From the NCBI GenBank assembly GCA_033765305.1, contig JANRID010000040.1, positions 62,001 through 126,000 of the forward strand: a stretch of 64,000 nucleotides of DNA, read 5' to 3'. Position 1 is the first letter of the stretch. Each line of letters starts with the position of its first letter. Below, piece by piece: positions 21,501 to 29,218 of the stretch. Both the position numbers and the translations under genes were made by a program. The stretch is from RDXT01 sp033765305. GTDB taxonomy: Bacteria > Bacteroidota > Bacteroidia > J057. The notes below the pieces were generated by a model, which searched no databases, was not told the DNA's origin, and saw only the letters and a list, made by a program, of their open reading frames with translations.

Positions 21501-22538
21501 GACCTGCGCAGCCTGCCCGATGTGGATATTGTCTTCACAGCGGATGTGACCAAGTGGTCGCGCTGCGTGATTGTCGAGACCAGCCCCAACTCGGCGCTCG
21601 GCACCGGCGCCTGGCAGCTCTCTGCGAAGTTCAAGCAGAGTGTCAACCAGAATGGCTCGCCCGAATCGCCTACGCTACCCCAGGATGGCGGCCCCTACGG
21701 CATGGGATGGTTCCCCGGATATGCCATCAACGTCAACACCGGCGAACGCCTGAACCTCTTCTTCGGCGAGAGCGAATGGGACAGGATCAACAACGGCGAC
21801 GATATGCTTTGGAATCCCGGCACCGAGCTGGGCACCAACCTCGACCGGGTCGGGGGGCGGCATTACGTCTATGTCACCAATCTGCGCTACGACGGCTGCG
21901 AGTCGATCAAGTCCTTCCTCTTCAACCAGAATTTTGCCGGCACCAGCGGCTTCCCCACGGCTATCGTATTTGATCAGACCGGCAACTCGCTCAAAGATGC
22001 GTACAAGCATGTGGCCTGGGTAGGCATTCCCTATGCAGCACGCGGCTTCGGCTTCGACGATCCGCGCAACATTCCCACGACTGCACGGGTGTCGCTGCGC
22101 ACCAACCGCCCCTTCGGCTCCCGCACCGGCACGAACGATCAGCCGGTATTCCGCTTCAATACCGTGGACCGGGCTGCTCAGACCGGCCAGGTAGAAGTGG
22201 CAAAAGATGCCCTGGAGAAGGTGCTCGTCGTGCCCAATCCCTACTATGCCTATTCGTCCTATGAAACCGGCCAGCTGGACAACCGGGTGAAAATCACCAA
22301 CCTGCCTCAGGTGTGCCGGATCAGCATCTTCACCCTCAACGGCCACCTGGTGCGGCAGTTCGTCAAGGACTCCGACGAGCCGGACCAGGACTGGGACCTG
22401 AAAAACCAGGCCGGCGTGCCGGTAGCCAGCGGGGTGTACATCATCCACGTGGACGCCAACATCGGCGACCAGAAGCTGGGTGAAAAAGTGATCAAACTAT
22501 TCGCGGTCATGCGCCAGCTCGACCTCGACAACTTCTAA
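18519..22538 (+). CDS. Giant secreted protein with C-terminal T9SS sorting domain, function unknown
   Basis: 1,339 residues. A signal peptide begins at or after the ATG at 18519 (an in-frame ATG at 18561 gives the cleaner signal, MRSVIRVSLM and on to LLQA). The body contains acidic Ca-binding-like loops such as DPNDGIDNDKDGLIDE and many Asp/Asn/Gly-rich turns. The last 90 residues hold VVPNPYYAYSS, KITNLPQVCRISIFTLNGHLV and SGVYIIHV, the type A T9SS sorting/FlgD-like fold. It would cross the outer membrane by T9SS and be anchored or released. I do not recognise an enzyme domain. It lies between a TonB-receptor-like gene and a PorV-like gene, which suggests that the three act together. Confidence 0.85.
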   Translation: MNQLNLSSFRIRLDMRSVIRVSLMCMLLTGMQLLQAKEPAGVTRRNPGGFRVSSDCLPPSASAQLDVNNVRTLLHNGGDMWWDLVGDPRYEVPKGSNRHSMFASSLWIGGIDDAGQLRIAAQTYRQSGIDFWPGPLSGGSTGGDAATDAATCEKFDRMFKINKTEIDAFRADWADGALDNASNYPNVINWPAIGSPLGLDRDKDGVALEAFRPDGSVLYAAPFVNVDSDPFTYNPENGDYPDIDGDQAIWWIINDRGNVHTETGGEPIGVEIHILAFAFTTANAVNDMTFYRETVINRSSQVLNQTYMGQWVDADLGKFNDDYVGCDTVRGLGYCYNADNNDDGPAGYGLNPPVSGVDFFQGPLADPNDGIDNDKDGLIDETNETIIMSKFVYYNNDFSLVGNPEVAQHFYGYLTGFWKDGSPIVDNFTNGGDGTGYGASSPGPVTNYMFPGDACTGTGWTEDNADNPRNEDRRFLQSAGPFTLQPGAVNEIIIGSVWARGFYNDQFGSICELFAADDIAQALFDNDFRLLDGPDAPELKISEYNQELLLTWGYPEALRNVRNNFNESYRQADPVLKAQGVADSVFEFQGYVVYQLADVTVGPNELDDPDRARIILQCDVRDSITTIVNRTAQRVEGLSQPIIVEKVMVQGRDEGILHSVRVDRDLFAQGSDNRLKNYTKYYYAVIAYAHNDTSSDGRKYVPGNRFFAAVEALPHPVEIEQVGTVVNSAYGDGLEITQVSGIGNGGTFVRITPETELAALNSQTNIAPGITYQSGSAPIVVKVVDPKAVLPKHYQIDVTVDSLLEIKTVIDDPENNVLIRDSVFAEWILYESDNASGPFSRVYASTYTKRNDGSKPRPAPLSGTERVIENRGISVLIRDTRPAADTLDIGGQMGVLGGELTFDDPTKPWLTGLADNNEFGGGIWNWQTNEEDRTFKALNIYDKYGFFQTFLGGRWGPFALARSFSNAATGGQIAPGLPVGNPTNNRQVSPSELIDLRSLPDVDIVFTADVTKWSRCVIVETSPNSALGTGAWQLSAKFKQSVNQNGSPESPTLPQDGGPYGMGWFPGYAINVNTGERLNLFFGESEWDRINNGDDMLWNPGTELGTNLDRVGGRHYVYVTNLRYDGCESIKSFLFNQNFAGTSGFPTAIVFDQTGNSLKDAYKHVAWVGIPYAARGFGFDDPRNIPTTARVSLRTNRPFGSRTGTNDQPVFRFNTVDRAAQTGQVEVAKDALEKVLVVPNPYYAYSSYETGQLDNRVKITNLPQVCRISIFTLNGHLVRQFVKDSDEPDQDWDLKNQAGVPVASGVYIIHVDANIGDQKLGEKVIKLFAVMRQLDLDNF

Positions 22539-22545
22539 TCATACC

Positions 22546-22572
22546 GGCCCTCCCGCAAGGGGGGCCTTTCTT
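22546..22572 (+). terminator. Weak terminator or attenuator between the T9SS cargo and the PorV-like gene
   Basis: GGCCCTCCC (22546-22554) pairs with GGGGGGCC (22559-22566) around a GCAA loop with one bulged T, followed by TTTCTT. It may let only part of the transcript continue into the PorV-like gene. Confidence 0.5.
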
Positions 22573-22598
22573 CCCGACCATCGGCAGATCAACAGGAT

Positions 22599-23681
22599 AT
22601 GAAACGAATTCTCCACGCCGCAGTCTATGTGTTGCTGATGCTGACCGTGCTCCAGGCCCAGCCGCCGGAGCGGGTAGGCCAGGCTGGTGCCACGCAGCTG
22701 CTCATCAACTCGATGCCTAAAAGCTCCGCGCTCAATGGGCTGGATATTGCCAGCACCGACGGGATCGAAAGTTCCCAGGTGAATCCTGCCGGCCTCGCCC
22801 GGACCACCGGCACCGAGCTGCTCTTTGCGCATACCCGCTGGATGACCGGCAGCGACATCGGCATCAACACCTTCGGATTTTCGCAAGGGCTGGGCCCGAA
22901 TGGCGGCGCATTGGGCGTGGCCATTACCGCCTTCAGCCTGGGCGACTTTATCCGCACCACCACCGAGCAGCCGGATGGAACCCTCGGCACGTTCAGTCCT
23001 ACTTATCTGAATATCGGTATTTCGTACGCCAAGAAATTTACCGATCATATCTATGTAGGCACTACGGTGCGCATCGTCAATGAGGCTACGCCGGAGGTAT
23101 CTGCGGGTGGAGTGGCTTTTGATGCGGGGATTCAGTACCGCACCGGCGAAAAAGACCGGGTGCGGCTGGGGATTGCGCTGCGGAATGTCGGCCCGACGAT
23201 GCGCTTCAGCGGCGACGGCCTTTCCGGACGGGTGCTGTTTCAGCCCAACAACCCCTACACCTCCACGGTGACCCTGCCCACCGCCCGCTTCGAGATGCCT
23301 ACGGTACTCACCATGGGCGGTGCAATGGACTTCTTTGCCGGCACCCAGCACACGTTCACGGTCAATGCCGGATTCATTTCGAATTCGTTCTACCTCGACC
23401 AGGGCGGCCTGAGCCTGTCGTACAAATACCGCGAATACCTGATTCTGCGCGGGTCCTTCCTGTATGAGGACGGCATTTTCGGGCGGGTAATCGGCATAGA
23501 CGGGCGGTATAACGTACACACCGGCGCAGCAGCAGGGGCCACCTTCCAGATTCCCTTCAAAACCGGCAAGGTGGATGCCAGCGGCAATCCCGACTTCTCC
23601 AAATTCTCGCTCGATCTGAGCTACCGGACTACGAATCCGTTCGACGGCACATTTGTATTTGGAGCGCGAATAGATATTTAA
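22599..23681 (+). CDS. PorV/PorQ-family outer-membrane protein
   Basis: 360 residues with a signal peptide (cleavage after LQAQ) and a FadL-like barrel pattern. The first mature part, LLINSMPKSSALNGLDIASTDGIESSQVNPAGLA, is the recognisable start of the PorV family, whose founding members shuttle cargo with T9SS sorting domains from the translocon to the attachment complex. This copy directly follows a giant T9SS cargo, so I infer a dedicated partner and not the housekeeping PorV, which is usually next to porU. Which of the two it is cannot be settled here. Confidence 0.82.
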   Translation: MKRILHAAVYVLLMLTVLQAQPPERVGQAGATQLLINSMPKSSALNGLDIASTDGIESSQVNPAGLARTTGTELLFAHTRWMTGSDIGINTFGFSQGLGPNGGALGVAITAFSLGDFIRTTTEQPDGTLGTFSPTYLNIGISYAKKFTDHIYVGTTVRIVNEATPEVSAGGVAFDAGIQYRTGEKDRVRLGIALRNVGPTMRFSGDGLSGRVLFQPNNPYTSTVTLPTARFEMPTVLTMGGAMDFFAGTQHTFTVNAGFISNSFYLDQGGLSLSYKYREYLILRGSFLYEDGIFGRVIGIDGRYNVHTGAAAGATFQIPFKTGKVDASGNPDFSKFSLDLSYRTTNPFDGTFVFGARIDI

Positions 23682-23689
23682 TATATTTG
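23658..23689 (+). promoter_or_regulatory. Promoter upstream of greA, overlapping the end of the PorV-like gene
   Basis: TTTG (23658-23661), 20 bases, TATATTTG (23682-23689): a full match to the Bacteroidota consensus. The start would be near 23695, ten bases before the terminator hairpin at 23705-23745 and about 130 bases before greA. Confidence 0.75.
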
Positions 23690-23704
23690 CCAATACGCAC
23701 ATCA

Positions 23705-23745
23705 AGATATGGGTTGGCTATCAGGGCTAACCCAAATCTTTTTTT
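23705..23745 (+). terminator. Strong terminator inside the greA leader (candidate attenuator)
   Basis: AGAT-A-TGGGTTGGC (23705-23718) pairs with GCTAACCCA-A-ATCT (23726-23739), one A-A mismatch and one G-T pair, followed by seven T. It may serve the PorV-like gene, but because a strong promoter lies just upstream, most transcripts towards greA would also meet it. Confidence 0.75.
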
Positions 23746-23824
23746 CTGTTTTCATGCCGTCCGGAGCCCGGCTCCATCGCGGCATCTACACCTGTTACAG
23801 TTGGATATTATCAGTATTGCAGTC

Positions 23825-24301
23825 ATGAGTGAACTAACGTATCTCACCAAGGAGGGCTACGACAAGCTGCGCGCCGAGCTGACTGAATTGAAAGGGAAAG
23901 GCCGTGCAGAAATTGCCCAACAGATTCAGCGCGCCCGCGAACTGGGCGACCTGAGCGAAAATGCGGAATACGACGCTGCCAAGGATGCGCAAGGCATGCT
24001 GGAAATGAAGATCAGCAAGCTGGAGACGCTGGTTGCCAATGCCCGCATCCTCGACGAGTCTGAGGTGGATACCCGCAAGGCGTACATCCTGTCGACGGTC
24101 CGGCTCCGGAACATGAAGCTCAATAAGGAAATCCGCTACACGCTGGTGGCCGAAGAGGAAGCCGACCTGAAACGGGGCCGGATTTCGGTGAAATCCCCCG
24201 TAGGCAAGGCGCTTCTGGGCCGCGAAGTCGGGGACACGGTGGAAATTGTGGTGCCTGCCGGCAGCCAGCAGTTCGAAATTCTCGAAATCACCCGCGAATA
24301 G
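23825..24301 (+). CDS. greA: Transcription elongation factor GreA
   Basis: Binds the RNA polymerase secondary channel and stimulates cleavage of backtracked RNA. 158 residues, the standard length. The N-terminal coiled coil holds the conserved tip GDLSENAEYDAAKDAQ (about 39-54), with the acidic catalytic residues D and E. The C-terminal FKBP-like domain ends with SPVGKALLGREVGDTVEI. The ATG at 23825 gives the usual MSELTYLTKEGYDKL start. Preceded by a promoter and then a leader terminator, and followed by its own terminator. Confidence 0.97.
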   Translation: MSELTYLTKEGYDKLRAELTELKGKGRAEIAQQIQRARELGDLSENAEYDAAKDAQGMLEMKISKLETLVANARILDESEVDTRKAYILSTVRLRNMKLNKEIRYTLVAEEEADLKRGRISVKSPVGKALLGREVGDTVEIVVPAGSQQFEILEITRE

Positions 24302-24324
24302 CCGGGCCTGCGGTTTCGACGAGA

Positions 24325-24353
24325 CGGGGCCGGAAGCGATTCCGGCCCGTTTT
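24325..24353 (+). terminator. Intrinsic terminator after greA
   Basis: GGGCCGGAA (24327-24335), loop GCGA, TTCCGGCCC (24340-24348), then four T. It lies 25 bases past the greA stop. Confidence 0.85.
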
Positions 24354-24375
24354 GCTTATAGCCTGAGGTGCCAAA

Positions 24376-24409
24376 CCGGCCTGGCCCCGCATCTGCGGAA
24401 CCAGGCCGG
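24376..24409 (-). terminator. Hairpin after the T9SS cargo gene (minus strand)
   Basis: CCGGCCTGG (24376-24384) and CCAGGCCGG (24401-24409) pair perfectly, with a further inner CCGCA/TGCGG stem. TTTGG follows on the minus strand. It separates two convergent genes together with the greA terminator. Confidence 0.6.
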
Positions 24410-24423
24410 CTGCAAGGGGGCGA

Positions 24424-25149
24424 TCAGCGCACGAGCAGCCGCTGCACCGCTGCGGTGCCCTGCCCGGTCTGGAGGGCCAGCACATACCAGCCTGCGCTCA
24501 CGCCGTTCAAATCCAGCGGCTGGCGGTCCGGCTGCGGCCCGACGCGCCAGCTCCGCAGCACGCGGCCCTGAAGATCCCGCAGCAGCAGCTCGCCTGCGGC
24601 CTGCCCCGGCGGCAGGCCGACCTGTACGGCCGTATGGCCGGAAGCCGGATTGGGTTGCGGTGCGCTCAGCCACGGCTGCTGCTCCAGCGGCGTGCGGCCC
24701 GTCGTGCCGACCTTGAACACATAGGTCCGCTGAATGGAAACGCCGGTGAGCACATCGGTGAAGATCATCGTCACCTCGCTCTGCCCCGAAAGGTTGTTGG
24801 GCTTCAGTACGGTGTACTGCCCGAAGGTTGTCGTATCATTCGCGTTGATGGTGACCGGGTTCAGGCTCGCATCCGCCGTGGAGTCGTAGCATAGATCCCA
24901 GCAGAAAAAATTGCCGTGGCCTGCCGTCAGCTCCGTGCTGAGCCGGTTGGCGACCACCTGCCGGTTTTCGGAGGTCAGGTTCACGATTCCGAAATACACG
25001 GTAAACTCATTGGTGCCGTCGGTGCCGTCGGGCGGCACGATAAAGGCCGCTACGGAATCCTGCGCAAATTTCAGCACCTGCTGCGCCCGTGCCTGCGGGA
25101 GGCCCATCAGCAGCGCGGCCATCATACCAAGCGTAACGTATTGTTTCAT
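24424..25149 (-). CDS. Secreted protein with T9SS type A sorting domain
   Basis: 241 residues. The signal peptide starts at the ATG at 25149 (MKQYVTLGMMAALLMG, cleavage near ARAQ). The middle (residues 20-150) is a beta-rich module of unknown function; several strands read like an Ig-type fold (FTVYFGIVNLTSENRQVVANR, TYVFKVG). The last 80 residues, from SAPQPNPASGHTAVQVGL to QRLLVR, are a sorting domain. The open frame continues upstream of 25149 but shows no signal peptide there. No partner gene is evident. Confidence 0.82.
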   Translation of the reverse strand: MKQYVTLGMMAALLMGLPQARAQQVLKFAQDSVAAFIVPPDGTDGTNEFTVYFGIVNLTSENRQVVANRLSTELTAGHGNFFCWDLCYDSTADASLNPVTINANDTTTFGQYTVLKPNNLSGQSEVTMIFTDVLTGVSIQRTYVFKVGTTGRTPLEQQPWLSAPQPNPASGHTAVQVGLPPGQAAGELLLRDLQGRVLRSWRVGPQPDRQPLDLNGVSAGWYVLALQTGQGTAAVQRLLVR

Positions 25150-25219
25150 TGTGAAGGGAAGGTTATACAGCATAGATCGTCTGTCAAAGATACCACAAAA
25201 ATGCAGACGGCCCTGCGGC

Positions 25220-26569
25220 TCAGTAGCGGTCATCGAGGGCGAAGCGCCGCTGGCGGTTTTCCCAGCGCCCACGGGTAAAGTCCGGGAATTCGACCAGCGC
25301 GCCGCCCTGTGCGATCGACTGCTCCGAAAGGGCCGAGATCGCGCTCCAGGCTGCGGCGTCGTACACATCGAGCGGCGGGCGCAGCCGCATTTTGGCCGAT
25401 TCGATGAACGCATGCAGCACGAAGAAGTCCATGCCGCCGTGCCCCGCGCCTTTGGCGTCCTGCCCGTACCGCTTCCAGAGCGGATGGTCGTACTGCTCCA
25501 GGTACGGAGCTGCCGGTTCCCAGGCGTGGGCCTTTTTGCTGAGCCCTTCGATGTAGAGCGAGGCATTCAGATCCATCCAGATCCCCTGCGTGCCCTGGAC
25601 CCGGAAGCCGAGGGAGTAGGGCCGGGGGCCGTTGGTATCGTGGGAAAGGATGACCGTTTCGCCGTTGGCGGTGCGCAGGACCGTCGTCACGATGTCGCCC
25701 AGCTTGAACTCGACGGAGGCATTGGGGTGGTCGGGACCGCCGTGCTCGACGATGTATTTGTGCAGGCCGCGCGATTTGGTGGCAACGGAATTGAGCGACA
25801 CGAAGCGGTTGCCGTAGTGGATGTCCAGCATGGTGGCCACCGGCCCGATTCCGTGCGTAGGATAGAGGTCTCCGTTGCGGCGTACGGCATGCGCCGTGCG
25901 CCAGCGGGCTTCGGAGAAGCCTTTTTCGCCGAACTCCACCCCGCCGCCGTAGGGCTGCTTGCCGTCGTTGAACTTCACCTCGCGCAGGTCGTGCTGGTAG
26001 CCGCATTCCAGGTGCAGCAGCTCGCCGAACAGACCCTGGCGGACCATGTTGAGCACCGCCATGACATCCCGCCGGTAGCAGACGTTTTCGAGGATCATGC
26101 AAGGCATATTCGTTTCTTCCGACACCTGCACCAGTTGCCAGCATTCCTCCAGCGTCACGGCAGCCGGCACTTCCAGCCCCACATACCTGCCGGCACGCAT
26201 CGCGGCCACAGCCATCGGCGCATGCCATTCCCAGGGCGTCGAGATAATGACGGCGTCCACATCGTCGCGCTTCAGGAGGTTGCGGAAATCCTCCGGGCCC
26301 TGCTGATACACCGCAGCTTCCTTGCGTCCGGCCTCGCGGAGCATTTTCTGGGACTCGGCATTTGCGGCGGGGTCGATGTCGCAGATGGCCGTAATGTCCG
26401 TGTCCTCGCGCATGATGGCGAGCTCGAGGTGGCTGCGGCCGCGGAGCCCCACGCCGATGAAGCCGAGGCGGAGTTTGCGGGGCGGCACATCGGCGGCCAG
26501 CGCATCGGGCAGGGTCAGCAGGGCACCAGCCGCTGCGGTAGTTTTGAGAAATTCGCGTCGGGAGGTCAT
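25220..26569 (-). CDS. Gfo/Idh/MocA-family oxidoreductase, GH109-like, Tat-exported
   Basis: 449 residues. The Tat signal SRREFLK...AAAGALLTLP at the N-terminus sends a folded, cofactor-loaded enzyme out. The Rossmann start KLRLGFIGVGLRGRSHL and the NAD-binding motif are present. The segments THGIGPVATMLDI, NASVEFKLGD and GHGGMDFFVLHAF are those of glycoside hydrolase family 109, whose characterised member is an NAD-dependent alpha-N-acetylgalactosaminidase. The substrate is inferred from that family and could differ, since family members vary. I chose the ATG at 26569 because it begins the Tat motif. It is a single gene. Confidence 0.88.
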   Translation of the reverse strand: MTSRREFLKTTAAAGALLTLPDALAADVPPRKLRLGFIGVGLRGRSHLELAIMREDTDITAICDIDPAANAESQKMLREAGRKEAAVYQQGPEDFRNLLKRDDVDAVIISTPWEWHAPMAVAAMRAGRYVGLEVPAAVTLEECWQLVQVSEETNMPCMILENVCYRRDVMAVLNMVRQGLFGELLHLECGYQHDLREVKFNDGKQPYGGGVEFGEKGFSEARWRTAHAVRRNGDLYPTHGIGPVATMLDIHYGNRFVSLNSVATKSRGLHKYIVEHGGPDHPNASVEFKLGDIVTTVLRTANGETVILSHDTNGPRPYSLGFRVQGTQGIWMDLNASLYIEGLSKKAHAWEPAAPYLEQYDHPLWKRYGQDAKGAGHGGMDFFVLHAFIESAKMRLRPPLDVYDAAAWSAISALSEQSIAQGGALVEFPDFTRGRWENRQRRFALDDRY

Positions 26570-26730
26570 CACAATTGATCGGGTAGAAGTCCTGTTCCAG
26601 TATGCATATAACGAAAATCGCGCCTTCCGGGCAAGGCGGAAGGCGCGGTGACATACACTCCTGCAAAAGAGCGCAGACAGAAATAGCAAATCAATTACAC
26701 GTGCTAATACAGCTGACAGGCCTTTCCCGC

Positions 26731-27534
26731 TCAGCCGCGCAGCTTGAAGGTCATGGTGACCCGTACCTTCTGGCGGCCGCCCTGGCCGCCGGGCAATTGG
26801 CTGAAGCGCCAGTTGCGGATGGCGGCCTCGCCGAGGCGGGCGAGATTGGGCTTGTTGTTCGGCAGGGCCTTGGCGTACGAGACCGATCCGTTGGGCTCGA
26901 TGAAGAATTCGAAGCTCAGCGTGCCTTCCTCCTGCACATTGTACTCCGGATACGGGAGGCTGATGGCATCGCGGCTGCCGATGCCGCCCTCGCCGTCGCC
27001 CTGGGTAAAGCCGTACATCCCCCTGGGATCCAGCGTTTTGACGTTCGAGCCGCTGTTGCCCACATCGCCGCCCTGGCCCTGGTTGGATCCGCCGCCGTTG
27101 GAAGGCTTATAGGTGAATACATCGTCCACCTTGGGCTTGGAAGGCTGCTGCGAAGGCTGCTGGGTAGGCTGGGCGGGCGCCGGGGCAGGCTGGGAGGGTG
27201 TCACCACCGGCGAAGGTGCGGGCTGGGTCTGGACCGGTGCATTCTGGGAAGGCGCAGGAGGCGTGGGGCGGGCCGTAGGCTCCTGCACCTCGCGGACCTG
27301 CTGCGGCTCGGGCACTGCACGGGAGAAGTTGTTGATATTTTTGTTGCCCTGGCGGCTGTCGCCGAAGTCGAAGGAGCCGACCATCTCGTACTTGGCACCG
27401 GGCGGCGGCACCTGGTTGCGGAATACCTTCCACACAATGCTGAACAAGGCGATCAGCACGACCACGCCTGCGGTCACTGCTGCGCTGATCCGCTCGTGGC
27501 GGCGTTCCATGGCTTCTATTTCCGGGGCAAACAT
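26731..27534 (-). CDS. TonB-like energy transducer protein
   Basis: 267 residues: short cytoplasmic start, one membrane helix at about 17-37 (ISAAVTAGVVVLIALFSIVW), a Pro/Gln-rich spacer (about 75-135) able to span the periplasm, a Gly/Asn-rich stretch, and a small C-terminal domain (about 195-267; GTLSFEFFIEPNGSVSYAKA...AAIRNWRFSQLP) that fits the TonB C-terminal fold. It would pass energy from the inner membrane to outer-membrane receptors. No exbB/exbD genes are adjacent. The start could also be the ATG eight codons in. Confidence 0.75.
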   Translation of the reverse strand: MFAPEIEAMERRHERISAAVTAGVVVLIALFSIVWKVFRNQVPPPGAKYEMVGSFDFGDSRQGNKNINNFSRAVPEPQQVREVQEPTARPTPPAPSQNAPVQTQPAPSPVVTPSQPAPAPAQPTQQPSQQPSKPKVDDVFTYKPSNGGGSNQGQGGDVGNSGSNVKTLDPRGMYGFTQGDGEGGIGSRDAISLPYPEYNVQEEGTLSFEFFIEPNGSVSYAKALPNNKPNLARLGEAAIRNWRFSQLPGGQGGRQKVRVTMTFKLRG

Positions 27535-27636
27535 GTCGGTGCTATGAGGTCAATCCGGGGATAAGATAGCATGCGGCCGCAAATTCCACAATTTCTCCTC
27601 CACATTGCTGCTGGCTAAAGAACGTAAATCCCGGAT

Positions 27637-28269
27637 TCAGGTTGCAGGCATGGCTTCCCACTGCTGCAGCAGGGCCCGGAATTCGGCCTGAATGGAGGCG
27701 CTGCGGTCGTGCGCGTACCAGATCTGCGCCTGCCGCACCATTTCATCGTGATCTGCCTGCGCTGCCTTGAGGCGCTGCACCAGCGCGTGGGCTTCAGCAG
27801 GCCGGGGACCCCAGCTGCCGAGTACGCCGAGGCGGTCCGGATCGAGGCAGATGAGTTTGGGAATGGAGCGGGTACCGCCGGGGCCTCCAGTGAGAAACTG
27901 GTCCATCAGGTCGGGGTGCTCGTCGCGGAAGATCAGGCGGAAATCGATCTGCCCGTGTGCAGCCGCTGCCATGGCATGGATGACCGGCAGGCTCTGGGCC
28001 GCGTCGCCGCACCAGGCTTCGGTGAGGGTCAGCCAGATATAGCGGCGCCGGAGGCCGGCGAGCTGTCCGGCCAGGCCAGGATCGAGCGCAGTGGTCTTTT
28101 CGATGCGCTGCATGCGGTGCAGGTTCAGGCCGGTGTACTGGACCAATGCCGGAGTCTGCACCAGGCCGGAGGTCTGGCCGTTGGCCACGAGGCGGTCCAT
28201 GAGGCTCCGGTAGGCAGCATAGTCCATCGAATGGGCCAGTTTCTCTTCAAACCAGGCGGGCTGGAGCAT
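27637..28269 (-). CDS. Thioredoxin-fold family protein with a single active-site cysteine
   Basis: 210 residues, no signal peptide. The thioredoxin-like strand-helix boundary reads TLTEAWCGDAAQSLPVI, so the usual CxxC is CxxA (Cys-Gly-Asp-Ala). Members of this Bacteroidota family have the same motif; a one-cysteine mechanism such as thiol transfer is inferred. The ATG at 28269 was chosen over the upstream frame because the family region begins right after (LQPAWFEEKLAHSMDY). It lies 31 bases from the end of the membrane protein gene on the same strand and may share its transcript. Confidence 0.8.
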   Translation of the reverse strand: MLQPAWFEEKLAHSMDYAAYRSLMDRLVANGQTSGLVQTPALVQYTGLNLHRMQRIEKTTALDPGLAGQLAGLRRRYIWLTLTEAWCGDAAQSLPVIHAMAAAAHGQIDFRLIFRDEHPDLMDQFLTGGPGGTRSIPKLICLDPDRLGVLGSWGPRPAEAHALVQRLKAAQADHDEMVRQAQIWYAHDRSASIQAEFRALLQQWEAMPAT

Positions 28270-28300
28270 ATGCGGGAGTGTGGGGTACGGGAATGATGGG

Positions 28301-28912
28301 TCATACGGGCCGGCGAGCCCGGAGGATGCCGGTCCGGGGGATGAGCATGGGCGTCCGGGCAGCATACTGGCGGTAAATGTCGCCGAACTGACGGATGAGC
28401 TTGCGTTCTTCGAGCCAGATGCCGGCCCGGATGTAGGCCAGCACGACGGCAAAGAGCCCCAGATCTGCCGGGCGGGCGAGGAGGAGCACATAGCCGGCGA
28501 AGAGCAGGAGGGTAGCGGTGTACAGCGGGTGCCGCACATAGCGGTTGAAGCCGCTAGTCTGGAGGGAGGAAGGCCTGGGGCTGGCGGCAGGCTGCGGCCA
28601 GCCGGCAAATTCGAAGGCGTCATACGCGCGGAAGGCCAGCGCGAGGCCGGCCAGGCCAGCCAGCAGGAGCAGGGCGCCCGGCACAGCCGTCAGCAGATGC
28701 AGCGGCCAAAGCCGCGCGCGGCCGGCCTGCCACTGCAGCCAGGCCAGCGCGCCGAGCCCGAGCAGGGCCCAGGCATTGTACAGCAGCCGGTACCAGGGCA
28801 TCAGCCGGGGCAGGCGGCGGGCCACCAGCGCCTTTGCGGCATCGGCAGCCAGCAGGCTGTGCAGCGTAAAGTACAGAACCCATCCGGCCAGCAGCAGGAG
28901 CGTCGCATTCAT
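28301..28912 (-). CDS. Isoprenylcysteine/phospholipid methyltransferase-like membrane protein
   Basis: 203 residues with about five hydrophobic helices. The C-terminal segment NRYVRHPLYTATLLLF followed by EERKLIRQFGDIYRQYAARTPMLIP is the AdoMet-binding and catalytic pattern of the small integral methyltransferases (ICMT/PEMT superfamily; also MddA-like). The substrate cannot be read. The ATG at 28912 gives a membrane helix directly after the start; the open frame upstream lacks coding character. Confidence 0.72.
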   Translation of the reverse strand: MNATLLLLAGWVLYFTLHSLLAADAAKALVARRLPRLMPWYRLLYNAWALLGLGALAWLQWQAGRARLWPLHLLTAVPGALLLLAGLAGLALAFRAYDAFEFAGWPQPAASPRPSSLQTSGFNRYVRHPLYTATLLLFAGYVLLLARPADLGLFAVVLAYIRAGIWLEERKLIRQFGDIYRQYAARTPMLIPRTGILRARRPV

Positions 28913-29218
28913 CCCGTCAAGATACGATGCCGGGCATGCCGCAGCAACTGCCGTTGATCCGGAGAATTTAACCATCCGGAGTCCCGGCGGCGCTTGCGCG
29001 GGGTTTCGAGCGTATCTAGCATACGGTTTTGTGCAGGACATCTATAAACGGGAAACTTTCAGATGGAAACAATCAGACGGTATGCGGTTCGCGAGCGCCA
29101 GCATGTTCTTTCCCGGACCGAGCGGATTCATGAATGGATTGTAATGGGAATTTGCGCAGCTTTGTGCCTCGGTTTTTTTGTGAAAATCGTATTTTTCTGA
29201 CCGGAAATCCGCCTGGGC
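28913..29218. other. Divergent intergenic region, 306 bases
   Basis: Lies between the divergent methyltransferase-like gene and the O-antigen ligase-like gene. Its right part is AT-richer. A possible promoter for the rightward gene is TTG (29138-29140), 17 bases, CAGCTTTG (one mismatch). No gene, RNA or repeat was recognised. Confidence 0.4.
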
